This document shows, piece by piece, positions 27,656 through 41,800 of a DNA stretch of 64,000 nt (positions are counted from its first letter, which is position 1; each line of letters opens with the position of its first letter). The notes below the pieces were generated by a model. That model was not told where the DNA came from, made no database searches, and saw nothing but the letters and a program-made list of their open reading frames with translations. Position numbers and translations under genes: made by a program. The stretch is taken from positions 5,275,119 through 5,339,118 of the forward strand of contig OZ026556.1 in NCBI GenBank assembly GCA_964020155.1, in the 5' to 3' direction. Origin of the DNA: Chondrilla cf. caribensis (Eukaryota > Porifera > Demospongiae > Chondrillida > Chondrillidae).

Positions 27656-27817
27656 TTTTGAAGTAGTGAAGATCATTCATGACAAGATACTGGACATGAC
27701 CGGTAGTAACCAGTGAGTACATCATTATGTGATCCACTGTGATTATCATACTCAAGTATTACATCTGCTCTCAGAGTACCACTTGTTCTGGTGGGAAACA
27801 AGACAGACCTCCACATA
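27656..27817 (+). pseudogene. RHEB: RHEB-like GTPase gene fragment, copy B
   Basis: Exon-like pieces 27656-27712 and 27775-27817 with the same splice sites as copy A. ATCATTCATGACAAG keeps the IHDK residues. The last codon is ATA instead of ATG (DLHI), and the following sequence is again non-coding. Confidence 0.78.
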
Positions 27818-28112
27818 CAAAATTAATAGTTCTGTGTAGCACTGCAAACACACACATCAAAATAGAACTATTGCCAGTACCTGTTTTACAATAATCTATT
27901 ATCACAATGTCAACACAATACGTTATATTATATATACCAAATCTAGCACACTGCATTATACTACGATGGGTCAGGTATTTAGGTACGTATCTCGTCAACC
28001 GGCACATGCCATTTTGTATTTCCCACCGGTGACATAGGTGTCAGTGACCCCCCTTTCCCTCTGACACCAGCATGGCCGTCTTCTCAGGAAGTTTGAGGAA
28101 TTCAAATGCACA

Positions 28113-28410
28113 GACACACTCCTTGACCTAGTACAGTCATTCTGATAACAAAAAAGATGCATTTTGATGTCGACCAAATTTTCCCCCCAGTGCCACATAT
28201 AATAGAATGTATATACTTTGTATGTACATTCATATATGCGTGTAATACGCCTTGTGGTGATCACCAAAGAAATTTGAGATTTCTTTTCTGTTCACCAAGG
28301 GCTACCCAGTGTCCATACCAAACTCACCAACACAATTTCGGAAACATTCTGATTGTCCTGAGTGCATTATAAGCCTCATGGTGGTGACAAGCCAAAAAAT
28401 GTCAATTGTC
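28113..28410 (+). repeat. 347-bp satellite, single partial monomer after block B
   Basis: A diverged monomer of the long type (CAGTGCCACATATAATAG) runs from block B to AAATGTCAATTGTCGAC, where it is broken in the middle of the hairpin and joined to the 187-bp satellite. Confidence 0.85.
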
Positions 28411-29130
28411 GACTAAGCACCTTTTTGCATAGCTTGTGAGAGAGGGGGCATGTTTACTTAATATTTCAGACAGACCTAGGCAGGGACGTGAACTAACCTC
28501 TGAAGCAATTTCCATCTCAATAGATGACACGTAACCCCAACTACATTGGAAGGTGCTTAATATTTTGTCAATGTATGGGAGAGTATAGGAGATAAAACGC
28601 TAAGCACTTTTTTTCATAGCTCATGGGGGAGGGGGCGTGTCAACTTGATATTTCAGACAGATCTAGGCAGGGACGTGAACTGACTTCTGAAACAATTCCC
28701 ATCTCAATAGATGACACGTAACCCCAGCTACATTGGAAGGTGCTTAATATTTTTTCAATGTATGGGAGAGTATAGGAGATAAAACGCTAAGCACCTTTTT
28801 GCATAGCTCATGGGGGAGGGGGCGTGTCAATTTCATATTTCAGACAGACCTAGCAGGGGACGTGTGCTAACTTCTGAAACAATTCCCATCTCAATAGGTG
28901 ACCCGTAACTCCAGTTACATTGGATGGTGCTTAATACTTTTTCAATGTATGGGAGAGTATAGGAGATAAAACGCTAAGCACCTTTTTTCATAGCTCATTA
29001 GAGAGGGACATGTCAACTTGATATTTTAGACAGACCTAGCTAGGGACGTGAACTAACTTCTGAAACAATTCCCATCTCGATAGGTGACCCGTAACCACAA
29101 CTACATTGGAAGGTGCTTAATATTTTTTCC
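28411..29130 (+). repeat. 187-bp satellite array, second copy
   Basis: About four monomers, more diverged than the first array. The array ends at TTTTTTCCATGTATGTAATT, where it joins the 347-bp satellite. The same junction recurs near 35836, so the joint itself was duplicated. Confidence 0.92.
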
Positions 29131-31545
29131 ATGTATGTAATTTTTTGAGTTGTCACCACGGCCTCTCCTGTGTGCACGTGATGCATCATAGCTCAAATCC
29201 GATTGCACAGACACACTCCTGGACCTGGTAGTTACCTTCTGATAGCAAAAAAGTTGCATTTTGATGTCGACCAAAATTTCCCCCCAGTGCCACATATAAT
29301 AGAATGTATATACTTTGTATGTACATTCATATGTGCGTGTAATACACCTTGTGGTGATCACCTAAGCAATTTGAGATTTCTTTTTTGTTCACCAAGGGCT
29401 ACCTAGTGTCCATACCAAACTCTCTAACACCATTTCGTAAGCATTCTGATTGTCCTGAGTGTGTTATAAGCCTCGTGGTGACAAGCCAAAAAATGTCAAT
29501 TTTTTGAGTTGTCACCACCGCCTCTCCTGTGTGCATGTGATGCATCATAGCTCAAATTCGAGTGCACAGACAAACTCCTGGACCTAGTAGCTACCTTCTG
29601 ATAGCAAACGGATGCATTTTGATGTCGACCAAAATTTCCCCCCAGTGCCACATATAATAGAATGTATAAACTTTGTGGTGACAAGCCCAAAAAATGTCAA
29701 TTTTTGGTCTTGTCACCACGGCCTCTCCTGTGTGCACGTGATGCATCATAGCTGAAATCCAAATGCACAGACACACTCCTGGACCTGGTAGCTACCTTCT
29801 GATAGCAAAAAGTTGCATTTTGATGTCGACCAAAATTTCCCCCTATTGCCAATGTATATACTTTGTATGTAGATTCATATATAAGTGTATTACGCCTTGT
29901 GGTGATCACCTAATCAATTTGAGATTTCTTTTCTGGTCACCAAGGACTACCTAGTGTCCATGCCTAACTCACCAACACAATTTGGTAAGCATTCTGATTG
30001 TCCTGAGTGTGCTATAAGCCTCGTGGTGACAAGCCCAAAAAAATGTCAATTTTTAGTCTTGTCACCACGGCCTCTCCTGTGTGCACGTGATGCATCATAG
30101 CTGAAATCCAAATGCACAGACACACTCCTGTACCTGGTAGCTACCTTCTGATAGCAAAAAGTTGCATTTTGATGTCGACCAACATTTCCCCCTATTGCCT
30201 ATGTATATACTTTGTATGTAGATTCATATATAAGTGTATTACGCCTTGTGGTGATCACCTAATCAATTTGAGATTTCTTTTCTGATCACCAAGGGCTACC
30301 TAGTGTCCATGCCTAACCCACCAACACAAGTTCGTAAGCATTCTGATTGTCCTGAGTGCGCTATAAGCCTCGTGGTGACAAGCCCAAAAAATGTCAATTT
30401 TTGGTCTTGTCACCACGGCCTCTCCTGTGTGCACGTGATGCATCATAGCTGAAATCCAAATGCACAGACACACTCCTGTACCTGGTAGCTACCTTCTGAT
30501 AGCAAAAAGTTGCATTTTGATGTCGACCAAAATTTCCCCCTTTTGCCAATGCATATACTTTGTATGTACATTCATATATAAGTGTAATACACCTTGTGGT
30601 GATCACCTAAGCAATTTGAGATTTCTTTTCTGTTCACCAAGGGCTACCTAGTGTCCATGCCTAACTCACCAACACAATTTGGTAAGCATTTTGATTGTCC
30701 TGAGTGCGCTATAAGCCTCGTGGTGACAAGCCCAAAAAATGTCAATTTTTGGTCTTGTCACCACGGCCTCTCCTGTGTGCACGTGATGCATCATAGCTGA
30801 AATCCAAATGCACAGACACACTCCTGGACCTGGTAGCTACCTTCTGATAGCAAAAAGATGCATTTTGATGTCGACCAAAATTTCCCCCCAGTGCCACATA
30901 TAATAGAATGTTTATACTTTGTATGTACATTCATATGTAAACGTGATACGCCTTGTGGTGATCACCTAAGCAATTTGAGATTTCTTTGATGGTCACCAAG
31001 GGCTACCTAGTCTCCATGCCTAACTCACCAACACAATTTGGTAAGCATTCTGATTGTCCTGAGTGCGCTATAAGCCTCGTGGTGACAAGCCCAAAAAATG
31101 TCAATTTTTGGTCTTGTCACCACGGCCTCTCCTGTGTGCACGTGATGCATCATAGCTGAAATCCAAATGCACAGACACACTCCTGGACCTGGTAGCTACC
31201 TTCTGATAGCAAAAAGTTGCATTTTGATGTCGACCAAAATTTCCCCCTATTGCCAATGTATATACTTTGTATGTAGATTCATATATAAGTGTATTCCGCC
31301 TTGGGTGATCACCTAAGCAATTTGAGATTTCTTTTCTTGTCACCAAGGACTACCTAGTGTCCATGCCTAACTCACCAACACAATTTGGTAAGCATTCTGA
31401 TTGTCTTGAGTGCGCTATAAGCCTCGTGGTGACAAGCCCAAAAAATGTCAATTTTTTGAGTTGTCACCACCGCCTCTCCTGTGTGCACGTGATGCATCAT
31501 AGCTCAAATCCGAGTGCACAGACACACTCCTGTACCTGGTAGCTG
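29131..31545 (+). repeat. 347-bp satellite array, middle (about 7 monomers)
   Basis: Mixed long and short monomer types with visible divergence. One monomer is truncated near 29680, where AATGTATAAACTTTG jumps to the GTGGTGACAAGCC hairpin arm. The array ends at CCTGTACCTGGTAGCTGTC, where block C begins. Confidence 0.92.
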
Positions 31546-32553
31546 TCACTTGCTTGTGTGATTCAGGACAGGTCAGCAGTGTGCACTGAAATAGTCAAAT
31601 CGATGTGAATATATTTTTAACTCTCCAGAGGTACTTCTCCAAACTGTTTAGTAGGACAGTATTGAAGGACCGAGGTGAGAGGGTCACTAGGTGCATACCT
31701 GTAGCTGGTATGTAAAATGTGAATGCTCTGCTCTTGCCTTCCTGCAGGTCTTCTCCAAACACTTCCAGAGAAATATCACAGTTCTTTGCATTGACAGTAA
31801 CAAGAATTGAGAACTTTTGAATTTACCATTCTACTTATTAATAAAATGTAAAAAGTTGATTCAGTCATATTATTCCTCAGTTGAAATTCTTGCAAACATA
31901 CGTAAGTGTTCCAAACTGATAAAGGTGACTGACATACTTTCATTTTGAAACCTTTTGGCTTTGTAAAAATTAATATCAAATTTAACTACATGTGGGCCAA
32001 TCAGCATCTTGATTTTAACGCCGTAACATCAATACAGGACCCACCCCTTTTACACATTCACAGGAAATACCCATTCCCTCTGTTCTAATCGACTGTCACT
32101 TAGGTTAAGTTGGGTATACTTATTTAGGCCATAGATACTCGTTATTGACAATTAAAATAAACGCATAATTACATAATAAATATTAGTTAAAATGGTAGTA
32201 CGTGGGTGTAGCAATAGCTTTCACTCTTTCCAACCTTATGTTGTCCATAATTTGTTCAAGTATCAAAATATTGTATTATAATGATCACATTAATGAAATG
32301 AAGAAATTGTCGGATTTGTAATTAATAAAATAGTCACCCACTCAGGGTCAAAGACACCTATATATGTAGAGCTTTACAGGGACTTTCCACAGAGACTGTG
32401 TACTTGCGTCATTCCACGAATGCAGAAGACACTATTCTAGCTGGGAGGTCAGCCGCGAGTCCCAAAGCTCCCCCCTACGGTTCTTTGTAGAGAGTATGCG
32501 ACTGACCACCAGGAAGTGAGCTATTTCTTTTCAGAGAAAAAAACCGTCCTTTT

Positions 32554-32617
32554 GAGGATTCGAACCCGCGACCTGGAGCCTAGAGTCGTGTCACCTGACC
32601 ACCCCGCCACCGTGACT
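32554..32617 (-). repeat. tRNA-derived SINE-like segment, copy C
   Basis: Same segment as in blocks A and B, with box A and box B motifs intact on the minus strand. Confidence 0.6.
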
Positions 32618-33219
32618 TATCTATTTTATTGTTATTATCTGCGCTATTTAAAGTTGCCCTCAATGTTCAATTCGGAGAATAGGCCACCCCCAGGCACTCG
32701 AATCACTTGATCGTCTCTAATAGGTTTAGAAGAACCTTCGGTGAAGATTTAAAGCTCGTTGAAGTCTTTGCGCTCAAATTCTAGCCCAAATCCTAATTGT
32801 CGGCGTTTTGAAATCGGCCATTTTGTTCGCACAATAGAAATAATATAAATTCACTGTAGTGGTTACGCGTAGGAATGCATATTATATGATGTTGCAGTAT
32901 TTCCTAAATTCGAATATACTCGAAGATGGTGGAGCTACGTAGCTCGTAGCTACGGCAAGGGAGCTTTACAAAGTCATCAGTTTTTATTACTACAAAACCC
33001 GAGGGTATGTAAAGTTTTCCTGTATTCCAGACTGTATGTGCATTATTGCTTTCCTGTGATAGAAACTTCGTCAGAGAATGCGCGAACACTGTAAGGGACA
33101 TAGCAGTATTCCTCTCCAAAGAGAAGATATTACCAAATTGCATCTTGGAGGTGTGGTTGTGTAGGGTATGGGTTGAGGTATATTAACTGATAGAATATGT
33201 TCACTTGCTTTGTGTTCAG

Positions 33220-33381
33220 TTTTGAAGTAGTGAAGATCATTCATGACAAGATACTGGACATGACCGGTAGTAACCAGTGAGTACATCATTATGTGGTCCA
33301 CTGTGATTATCATACTCAAGTATTACATCTGCTCTCAGAGTACCACTTGTTCTGGTGGGAAACAAGACAGACCTCCACATG
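33220..33381 (+). pseudogene. RHEB: RHEB-like GTPase gene fragment, copy C
   Basis: Exon-like pieces 33220-33276 and 33339-33381 with the splice sites kept. The fragment reads as copy A, ending in NKTDLHM and then non-coding sequence. Three copies with intact frames and splice sites suggest that the duplications are recent, since nothing indicates a working gene. Confidence 0.78.
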
Positions 33382-33810
33382 CAAAATTAATAGTTCTGTG
33401 TAGCACTGCAAACACACACATCAAAATAGAACTATTGCCAGTACCTGTTTTACAATAATCTATTATCACAATGTCAACACAATAAGTTATATTATGTATA
33501 CCAAATCTAGCACACTGCATTATGCTACGATGGGTCAGGTATTTAGGTACATATCTCGTCAACCGGCACATGCCATTTTGTATTTCCCACCGGTGTCATA
33601 GGTGTAAGTGACCCCCTTTCCTTCTGACACCAGCAGGGCCATCTTCTCAGAAACTTTGAGAAATACGAATGCACAGACACACTCCTTGACCTAGTACAGT
33701 CCTTCTGATAACAAAAAAGATGCATTTTGATGTCGACCAAAATTTCCCCCCAGTGCCACAAATTATAATAGAATGTATATACTTTGTATGTACATTCATA
33801 TATGCGTGTA

Positions 33811-35840
33811 TGGGAGAGTATAGGAGATAAAACGCTAAGCACCTTTTTGCATAGCTCATGGGGGAGGGGGCGTGTCAACTTGATATTTCAGACAGACCTA
33901 GGCAGGGACGTGAACTAACTTCTGAAGCAATTTCCATCTCAATAGGTGACCCGTCACCCCAGCTACATTGGAAGGTGCTTAATATTTTGTCAATGTATGG
34001 GAGAGTATAGGAGATAAAACGCTAAGCACCTTTTTGCATAGCTAATGGGGAGGGGGCGTGTCAACTTGATAATTTAGACAGACCTAGGCAGGGACGTGAA
34101 CTAACTTCTGAAACAATTCCCATCTCAATAGGTGACCCGTAACTCCAACTACATTGGAAGGTGTTTAATTTTTTTTTTCAATGTATGGGAGAGTATAGGA
34201 GATAAAACGCTAAGCACTTTTTTTCATAGCTCATGAGAGAGGGGGCGTGTCAACTTGATATTTTAGACACACCTAGCTAGGAATGTGAACTAACTTCTGA
34301 AACAATTCCCATCTCAATAGGTGACCCTTAACCCCAGCTACATTGGAAGGTGCTTAATATTTTTTCAATGTATGGGAGAGTATAGGAGATAAAACGCTAA
34401 GCACCTTTTTTCATAGCTCATGAGAGAGGGGGCGTGTCAACTTGATATTTTAGACAGACCTAGCTAGGGACGTGAACTAACTTCTGAAACAATTCCCATC
34501 TCAATAGGTGACCCGTAACCCCAACTACATTGGAAGGTGCTTAATATTTTTTCAATGTATGGGAGAGTATAGGAGATAAAACGCTAAGCACCTTTTTGCA
34601 TAGCTCATGGGGGAGGGGGCGTGTCAACTTGATATTTCAGACAGACCTAGCTGGGGACGTGAACTGACTTCTGAAACAATTCCCATCTCAATAGATGACC
34701 CGTAACTCCAACTACATTGGAAGGTGCTTAATATTTTTTCAATGTATGGGAGAGTATAGGAGAGAAAAATGCTAAGCATCTTTTTGCATAGCTCATGGGG
34801 GAGGGGGCGTGTCAACTTGATATTTCAAACAAATCTAGGGAGGGACGTGAACTAACTTCTGAAACAATTCCCATCTCAATAGGTGACCCGTAACCCCAAC
34901 TACATTGGAAGGTGCTTAATATTTTTTCAATGTATGGGAGAGTATAGGAGATAAAACGCTAAGCACCTTTTTGCATAGCTCATGGGGGAGGGGGCGTGTC
35001 AACTTGATATTTCAGACAGACCTAGCTGGGGACGTGAACTGACTTCTGAAACAATTCCCATCTCAATAGATGACCCGTAACTCCAACTACATTGGAAGGT
35101 GCTTAATATTTTTTCAATGTATGGGAGAGTATAGGAGAGAAAAATGCTAAGCACCTTTTTGCATAGCTCATGGGGGAGGGGGCGTGTCAACTTGATATTT
35201 CAAACAAATCTAGGGAGGGACGTGAACTAACTTCTGAAACAATTCACATCTCAATAGGTGACCCTTAACCCCAGTTACATTGGAAGGTGCTTAATATTTT
35301 TTTTCAATGTATGGGAGAGTATAGGAGATAAAACGCTAAGCACCTTTTTGCATAGCTCATGGGGGAGGGGGCGTGTCAACTTGATATTTCAGACAGACCT
35401 AGCTGGGGATGTGAACTAACTTCTGAAACAATTCCCATCTCAATAGGTGACCCGTAACCCCAGCTACGTTGGAAGGTGCTTAATATTTTTTCAATGTATG
35501 GGAGAGTATAGGAGATAAAACGCTTAGCACATTTTTGCATAGCTCATGGGGGAGGGGACTAGTCAACTTAATATTTCAGACAGACCTAGCTAGGGACGTG
35601 AACTAACTTCTGAAACAATTCTCATCTCAATAGGTGACAAGGTCATGGGGGAGGGGGCGTGAGTATAGGAGAGAAAATGCTAAGCACCTTTTTTCATAGC
35701 TCGTGAGAGAGGGGACATGTCAACTTGATAATTTAGACAGACCTAGCTAGGGACGTGAACTAACTTCTGAAACAATTCCCATCTCAATAGGTGACCCGTA
35801 ACCCCAACTACATTGGAAGGTGCTTAATATTTTTTCCATG
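33811..35840 (+). repeat. 187-bp satellite array, third and longest copy
   Basis: Nearly eleven monomers of 187 bp (AGTATAGGAG at about 33817, 34004 and so on). A two-monomer segment near 34624 recurs at 34999, an offset of 375 bp. A scrambled monomer lies near 35636-35670 (ATAGGTGACAAGGTCATGGG). The array ends at the same junction with the 347-bp satellite as at 29131. Confidence 0.95.
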
Positions 35841-38800
35841 TATGTAATTTTTTGAGTTGTCACCACGGCCTCTCCTGTGTGCACGTGATGCATCATAGCT
35901 CAAATCCGATTGCACAGACACACTCCTGGACCTGGTAGCTACCTTCTGATAGCAAAAAGTTGCATTTTGATGTCGACCAAAATTTCCCCCTGTTGCCAAT
36001 GTACATACTTTGTATGTAGATTCATATATAAGTGTATTACGCCTTGGGTGATCACCTAAGCAATTTGAGATTTCTTATCTGGTCACCAAGGGCTACCTAG
36101 TGTCCATGCCTAACTCACCAACACAATTTCGTAAGCATTCTGATTGTCCTGAGTGCGCTATAAGCCTTGTGGTGACAAGCCCAAAAATTGTCAATTTTTG
36201 GTCTTGTCACCACGGCCTCTCCTGTGTGCACGTGATGCATCATAGCTCATATCTGAATGCACAGACACACTCCTGTACCTGGTAGCTACCTTCTGATAGC
36301 AAAAAGATGCATTTTGATGTCGACCAAAATTTCCCCCTATTGCCAATGTATAATACTTTGTATGTAGATTCATATATGCGTGTATTACGCCTTGGGTGAT
36401 CACCTAAGCAATTTGAGATTTCTTTTCTTGTCACCAAGGGCTACCTAGTGTCCATGCCTAACTCACCAACACAATTTCGCAAGCATTCTGATTGTCCTGA
36501 GTGCGCTATAAGCCTCGTGGTGACAAGCCCAAAAAATGTCAATTTTTGGTCTTGTCACCACGGCCTCTCCTGTGTGCACGTGATGCATCATAGCTGAAAT
36601 CCAAATGCACAGCCACACTCCTGGACCTGGTAGCTACCTTCTGATAGCAAGAAGGATGCATTTTGATGTCGACCAAAATTTCTCCCTATTGCCAATGTAT
36701 ATACTTGAATGTAGATTCATATATAAGTGTATTACGTCTTGGGTGATCACCTAAGCAATTTGAGATTTCTTTTCTTGTCACCAAGGGCTACCTAGTGTCC
36801 ATGCCTAACTCACCAACACAATTTCGCAAACATTCTGATTGTCCTGAGTGCGCTATAAGCCTCGTGGTGACAAGCCCAAAAAATGTCAATTTTTGGTCTT
36901 GTCACCACGGCCTCTCCTGTGTTCCCGTGATGCATCATAGCTGAAATCCAAATGCACAGACACACTCCTGGACCTGGTAGCTACCTTCTGATAGCAAAAA
37001 GGATGCATTTTGATGTCGACCAAAATTTCCCCCTATTGCCAATGTATATACTTTGTATGTACATTCATATATAAGTGTATTACGCCTTGGGTGATCACCT
37101 AAGCAATTTGAGATTTCTTTTCTGGTCACCAAGGGCTACCTAGTGTCCATGCCTAACTCACCAACACAATTTGGTAAGCATTCTGATTGTCCTGATTGTG
37201 CTATAAGCCTCGTGGTGACAAGCCCAAAAAATGTCAATTTTTGGTCTTGTCACCACGGCCTCTCCTGTGTGCACGTGATGCATCATAGCTGAAATCCAAA
37301 TGCACAGCCACACTCCTGGACCTGGTAGCTACCTTCTGATAGCAAAAAGTTGCATTTTGATGTCGACCAAAATTTCCCCCTATTGCCAATGTATATACTT
37401 TGTATGAAGATTCATATATGCGTGTAATACGCCTTGGGTGATCACCTAAACAATTTGAGATTTCTTTGCTGGTCACCAAGGGCTACCTAGTGTCCATGCC
37501 TAACTCACCAACACAATTTCGCAAGCATTCTGATTGTCCTGAGTGTGCTATAAGCCTCGTGGTGACAAGCCCAAAAAATGTCAATTTTTGGTCTTGTCAC
37601 CACGGCCTCTCCTGTGTTCCCGTGATGCATCATAGCTGAAATCCAAATGCACAGACACACTCCTGGACCTGGTAGCTACCTTCTGATAGCAAAAAGTTGC
37701 ATTTTGATGTCGACCAAAATTTCCCCCTATTGCCAATGTATATACTTTGTATGTAGATTCATATATAAGTGTATTACGCCTTGGGTGATCACCTAAACAA
37801 TTTGAGATTTCTTTGCTGGTCACCAAGGGCTACCTAGTGTCCATGCCTAACTCACCAACACAATTTCGCAAACATTCTGATTGTCCTGAGTGCGCTATAA
37901 GCCTCGTGGTGACAAGCCCAAAAAATGTCAATTTTTGGTCTTGTCACCACGGCCTCTCCTGTGTGCACGTGATGCATCATAGCTGAAATCCAAATGCACA
38001 GACACACTCCTGGACCTGGTAGCTACCTTCTGATAGCAAAAAGGATGCATTTTGATGTCGACCAAAATTTCCCCCTATTGCCAATGTATATACTTTGTAT
38101 GTAGATTCATATATGCGTGTATTACGCCTTGGGTGATCACCTAAACAATTTGAGATTTCTTTTCTGGTCACCAAGGGCTACCTAGTATCCATGCTTAACT
38201 CACCAACACAATTTCGCAAGCATTCTGATTGTCCTGATTGCGCTATAAGCCTCGTGGTGACAAGCCCAAAAAATGTCAATTTTTGGTCTTGTCACCACGG
38301 CCTCTCTTGTGCGCACGTGATGCATCATAGCTGAAATCCAAATGCACAGACACACTCCTGGACCTGGTAGCTACCTTCTGATAGCAAGAAGGATGCATTT
38401 TGATGTCGACCAAAATTTCCCCCTATTGCCAATGTATATACTTTGTATGTAGATTCATATATATGTGTATTACGCCTTGGGTGATCACCTAAGCAATTTG
38501 AGATTTCTTTTCTGGTCACCAAGGGCTACCTAGTGTCCATGCCTAACTCACCAACACAATTTCGCAAGCATTCTGATTGTCCTGAGTGCGCTATAAGCCT
38601 CGTGGTGACAAGCCCAAAAAATGTCAATTTTTGGTCTTGTCACCACGGCCTCTCCTGTGTTCCCGTGATGCATCATAGCTCAAATCCAAATGCACAGACA
38701 CACTCCTGGACCTGGTAGCTACCTTCTGATAGCAAAAAGGATCATTTTGATGTCGACCAAAATTTCCCCCCAGTGCCACATATAATAGAATGTATATACT

Positions 38801-41800
38801 TTGTATGTACATTCATATATGCGTGTAATACGCCTTGTGGTGATCACCTAAGCAATTTGAGATTTCTTTTCTGGTCACCAAGGGATACCTAGTGTCCATG
38901 CCTAACTCACCAACACAATTTCGCAAGCATTCTGATTGTCCTGAGTGCGAGTGCGATTGTCACCACGGCCTCTCCTGTGTGCACGTGATGCATCATAGCT
39001 GAAATCCAAATGCACAGACACACTCCTGGACCTGGTAGCTACCTTCTGATAGCAAAAAGTTGCATTTTGATGTCGACCAAAATTTCCCCCCAGTGCCACA
39101 TATAATAGAATGTATATACTTTGTATGTACATTCATATATGCGTGTAATACGCCTTGTGGTGATCACCTAAGCAATTTGAGATTTCTTTTCTGCTCACCA
39201 AGGGCTACCTAGTGTCCATGCCTAACTCACCAACACAATTTCGCAAGCATTCTGATTGTCCTGAGTGCGCTATAAGCCTCGTGGTGACAAGCCCAAAAAA
39301 TGTCAATTTTTGGTCTTGTCACCACGGCCTCTCCTGTGTGCACGTGATGCATCATAGCTGAAATCCAAATGCACAGACACACTCCTGGACCTGGTAGCTA
39401 CCTTCTGATAGCAAAAAGTTGCATTTTGATGTCGACCAAAATTTCCCCCTATTGCCAATGTATATACTTTGTATGTAGATTCATATATGTGTGTATTACG
39501 CCTTGGGTGATCACCTAAACAATTTGAGATTTCTTTTCTGGTCACCAAGGGCTACCTAGTGTCCATGCTGAACTCACCAACACAATTTCGCAAGCATTCT
39601 GATTGTCCTGATTGCGCTATAAGCCTCGTGGTGACAAGCCCAAAAATGTCAATTTTTGGTCTTGTCACCACGGCCTCTCCTGTGTGCACGTGATGCATCA
39701 TAGCTGAAATCCAAATGCACAGACACACTCCTGGACCTGGTAGCTACCTTCTGATAGCAAAAAGGATGCATTTTGATGTCGACCAAAATTTCCCCTTATT
39801 GCCAATGTATATACTTTGTATGTAGATTCATATATATGTGTATTACGCCTTGGGTGATCACCTAAGCAATTTGAGATTTCTTTTCTTGTCACCAAGGGCT
39901 ACCTAGTGTCCATGCCTAACTCACCAACACAATTTCGCAAGCATTCTGATTGTCCTGAGTGCGCTATAAGCCTCGTGGTGACAAGCCCAAAAAATGTCAA
40001 TTTTTGGTCTTGTCACCACGGCCTCTCCTGTGTGCACGTGATGCATCATAGCTCAAATCCAAATGCACAGACACACTCCTGGACCTAGTAGCTACCTTCT
40101 GATAGAAAAAGTTGCATTTTGATGTCGACCAAAATTTCCCCCCAGTGCCACATATAATAGAATGTATATACTTTGTATGTACATTCATATATGCGTGTAA
40201 TACGCCTTGTGGTGATCACCTAAGCAATTTGAGATTTCTTTTCTGATCACCAAGGGCTACCTAGTGTCCATGCCTAACTCACCAACACAATTTCGCAAGC
40301 ATTCTGATTGTCCTGAGTGCGAGTGCGATTGTCACCACGGCCTCTCCTGTGTGCACGTGATGCATCATAGCTGAAATCCAAATGCACAGACACACTCCTG
40401 GACCTGGTAGCTACCTTCTGATAGCAAAAAGTTGCATTTTGATGTCGACCAAAATTTCCCCCCAGTGCCACATATAATAGAATGTATATACTTTGTATGT
40501 ACATTCATATATGCGTGTAATACGCCTTGTGGTGATCACCTAAGCAATTTGAGATTTCTTTTCTGGTCACCAAGGGCTACCTAGTGTCCATGCCTAACTC
40601 ACCAACACAATTTCGCAAGCATTCTGATTGTCCTGAGTGCGCTATAAGCCTCGTGGTGACAAGCCCAAAAAATGTCAATTTTTGGTCTTGTCACCACGGC
40701 CTCTCCTGTGTGCACGTGATGCATCATAGCTGAAATCCAAATGCACAGACACACTCCTGGACCTGGTAGCTACCTTCTGATAGCAAAAAGTTGCATTTTG
40801 ATGTCGACCAAAATTTCCCCCTATTGCCAATGTATATACTTTGTATGTAGATTCATATATGTGTGTATTACGCCTTGGGTGATCACCTAAACAATTTGAG
40901 ATTTCTTTTCTGGTCACCAAGGGCTACCTAGTGTCCATGCTGAACTCACCAACACAATTTCGCAAGCATTCTGATTGTCCTGATTGCGCTATAAGCCTCG
41001 TGGTGACAAGCCCAAAAATGTCAATTTTTGGTCTTGTCACCACGGCCTCTCCTGTGCGCACGTGATGCATCATAGCTGAAATCCAAATGCACAGACACAC
41101 TCCTGGACCTGGTAGCTACCTTCTGATAGCAAAAAGGATGCATTTTGATGTCGACCAAAATTTCCCCTTATTGCCAATGTATATACTTTGTATGTAGATT
41201 CATATATATGTGTATTACGCCTTGGGTGATCACCTAAGCAATTTGAGATTTCTTTTCTTGTCACCAAGGGCTACCTAGTGTCCATGCCTAACTCACCAAC
41301 ACAATTTCGCAAGCATTCTGATTGTCCTGAGTGCGCTATAAGCCTCGTGGTGACAAGCCCAAAAAATGTCAATTTTTGGTCTTGTCACCACGGCCTCTCC
41401 TGTGTGCACGTGATGCATCATAGCTCAAATCCAAATGCACAGACACACTCCTGGACCTAGTAGCTACCTTCTGATAGCAAAAAGGATGCATTTTGATGTC
41501 GACCAAAATTTCCCCCCAGTGCCACATATAATAGAATGTATATACTTTGTATGTACATTCATATATGCGTGTAATACGCCTTGTGGTGATCACCTAAGCA
41601 ATTTGAGATTTCTTTTCTGATCACCAAGGGCTACCTAGTGTCCATGCCTAACTCACCAACACAATTTCGCAAGCATTCTGATTGTCCTGAGTGCGAGTGC
41701 GATTGTCACCACGGCCTCTCCTGTGTGCACGTGATGCATCATAGCTGAAATCCAAATGCACAGACACACTCCTGGACCTAGTAGCTACCTTCTGATAGCA

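Larger units (their letters stand above)
25216..28112 (+). repeat. Duplicated subtelomeric block, copy B
   Basis: Extended copy of the block, starting at GTGATTCAGGACAGGTCAG. It shares about 640 bp of extra left sequence with copy C, then the part common to A, B and C. It contains an unassigned two-exon fragment, a SINE-like segment, a 764-bp inverted-repeat element found in no other copy, and a RHEB-like fragment. Its right end merges into satellite sequence, as in A and C. Confidence 0.9.
31546..33680 (+). repeat. Duplicated subtelomeric block, copy C
   Basis: Shares the full length of copy B except the 764-bp transposon, whose empty site is near 33041-33052. Also contains the unidentified two-exon fragment at 31629-31707 and 31748-31794. 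Merges on the right into a partial 347-bp monomer (33680-33810), which breaks at ATATGCGTGTATGGGAGAG into the 187-bp satellite. Confidence 0.9.
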
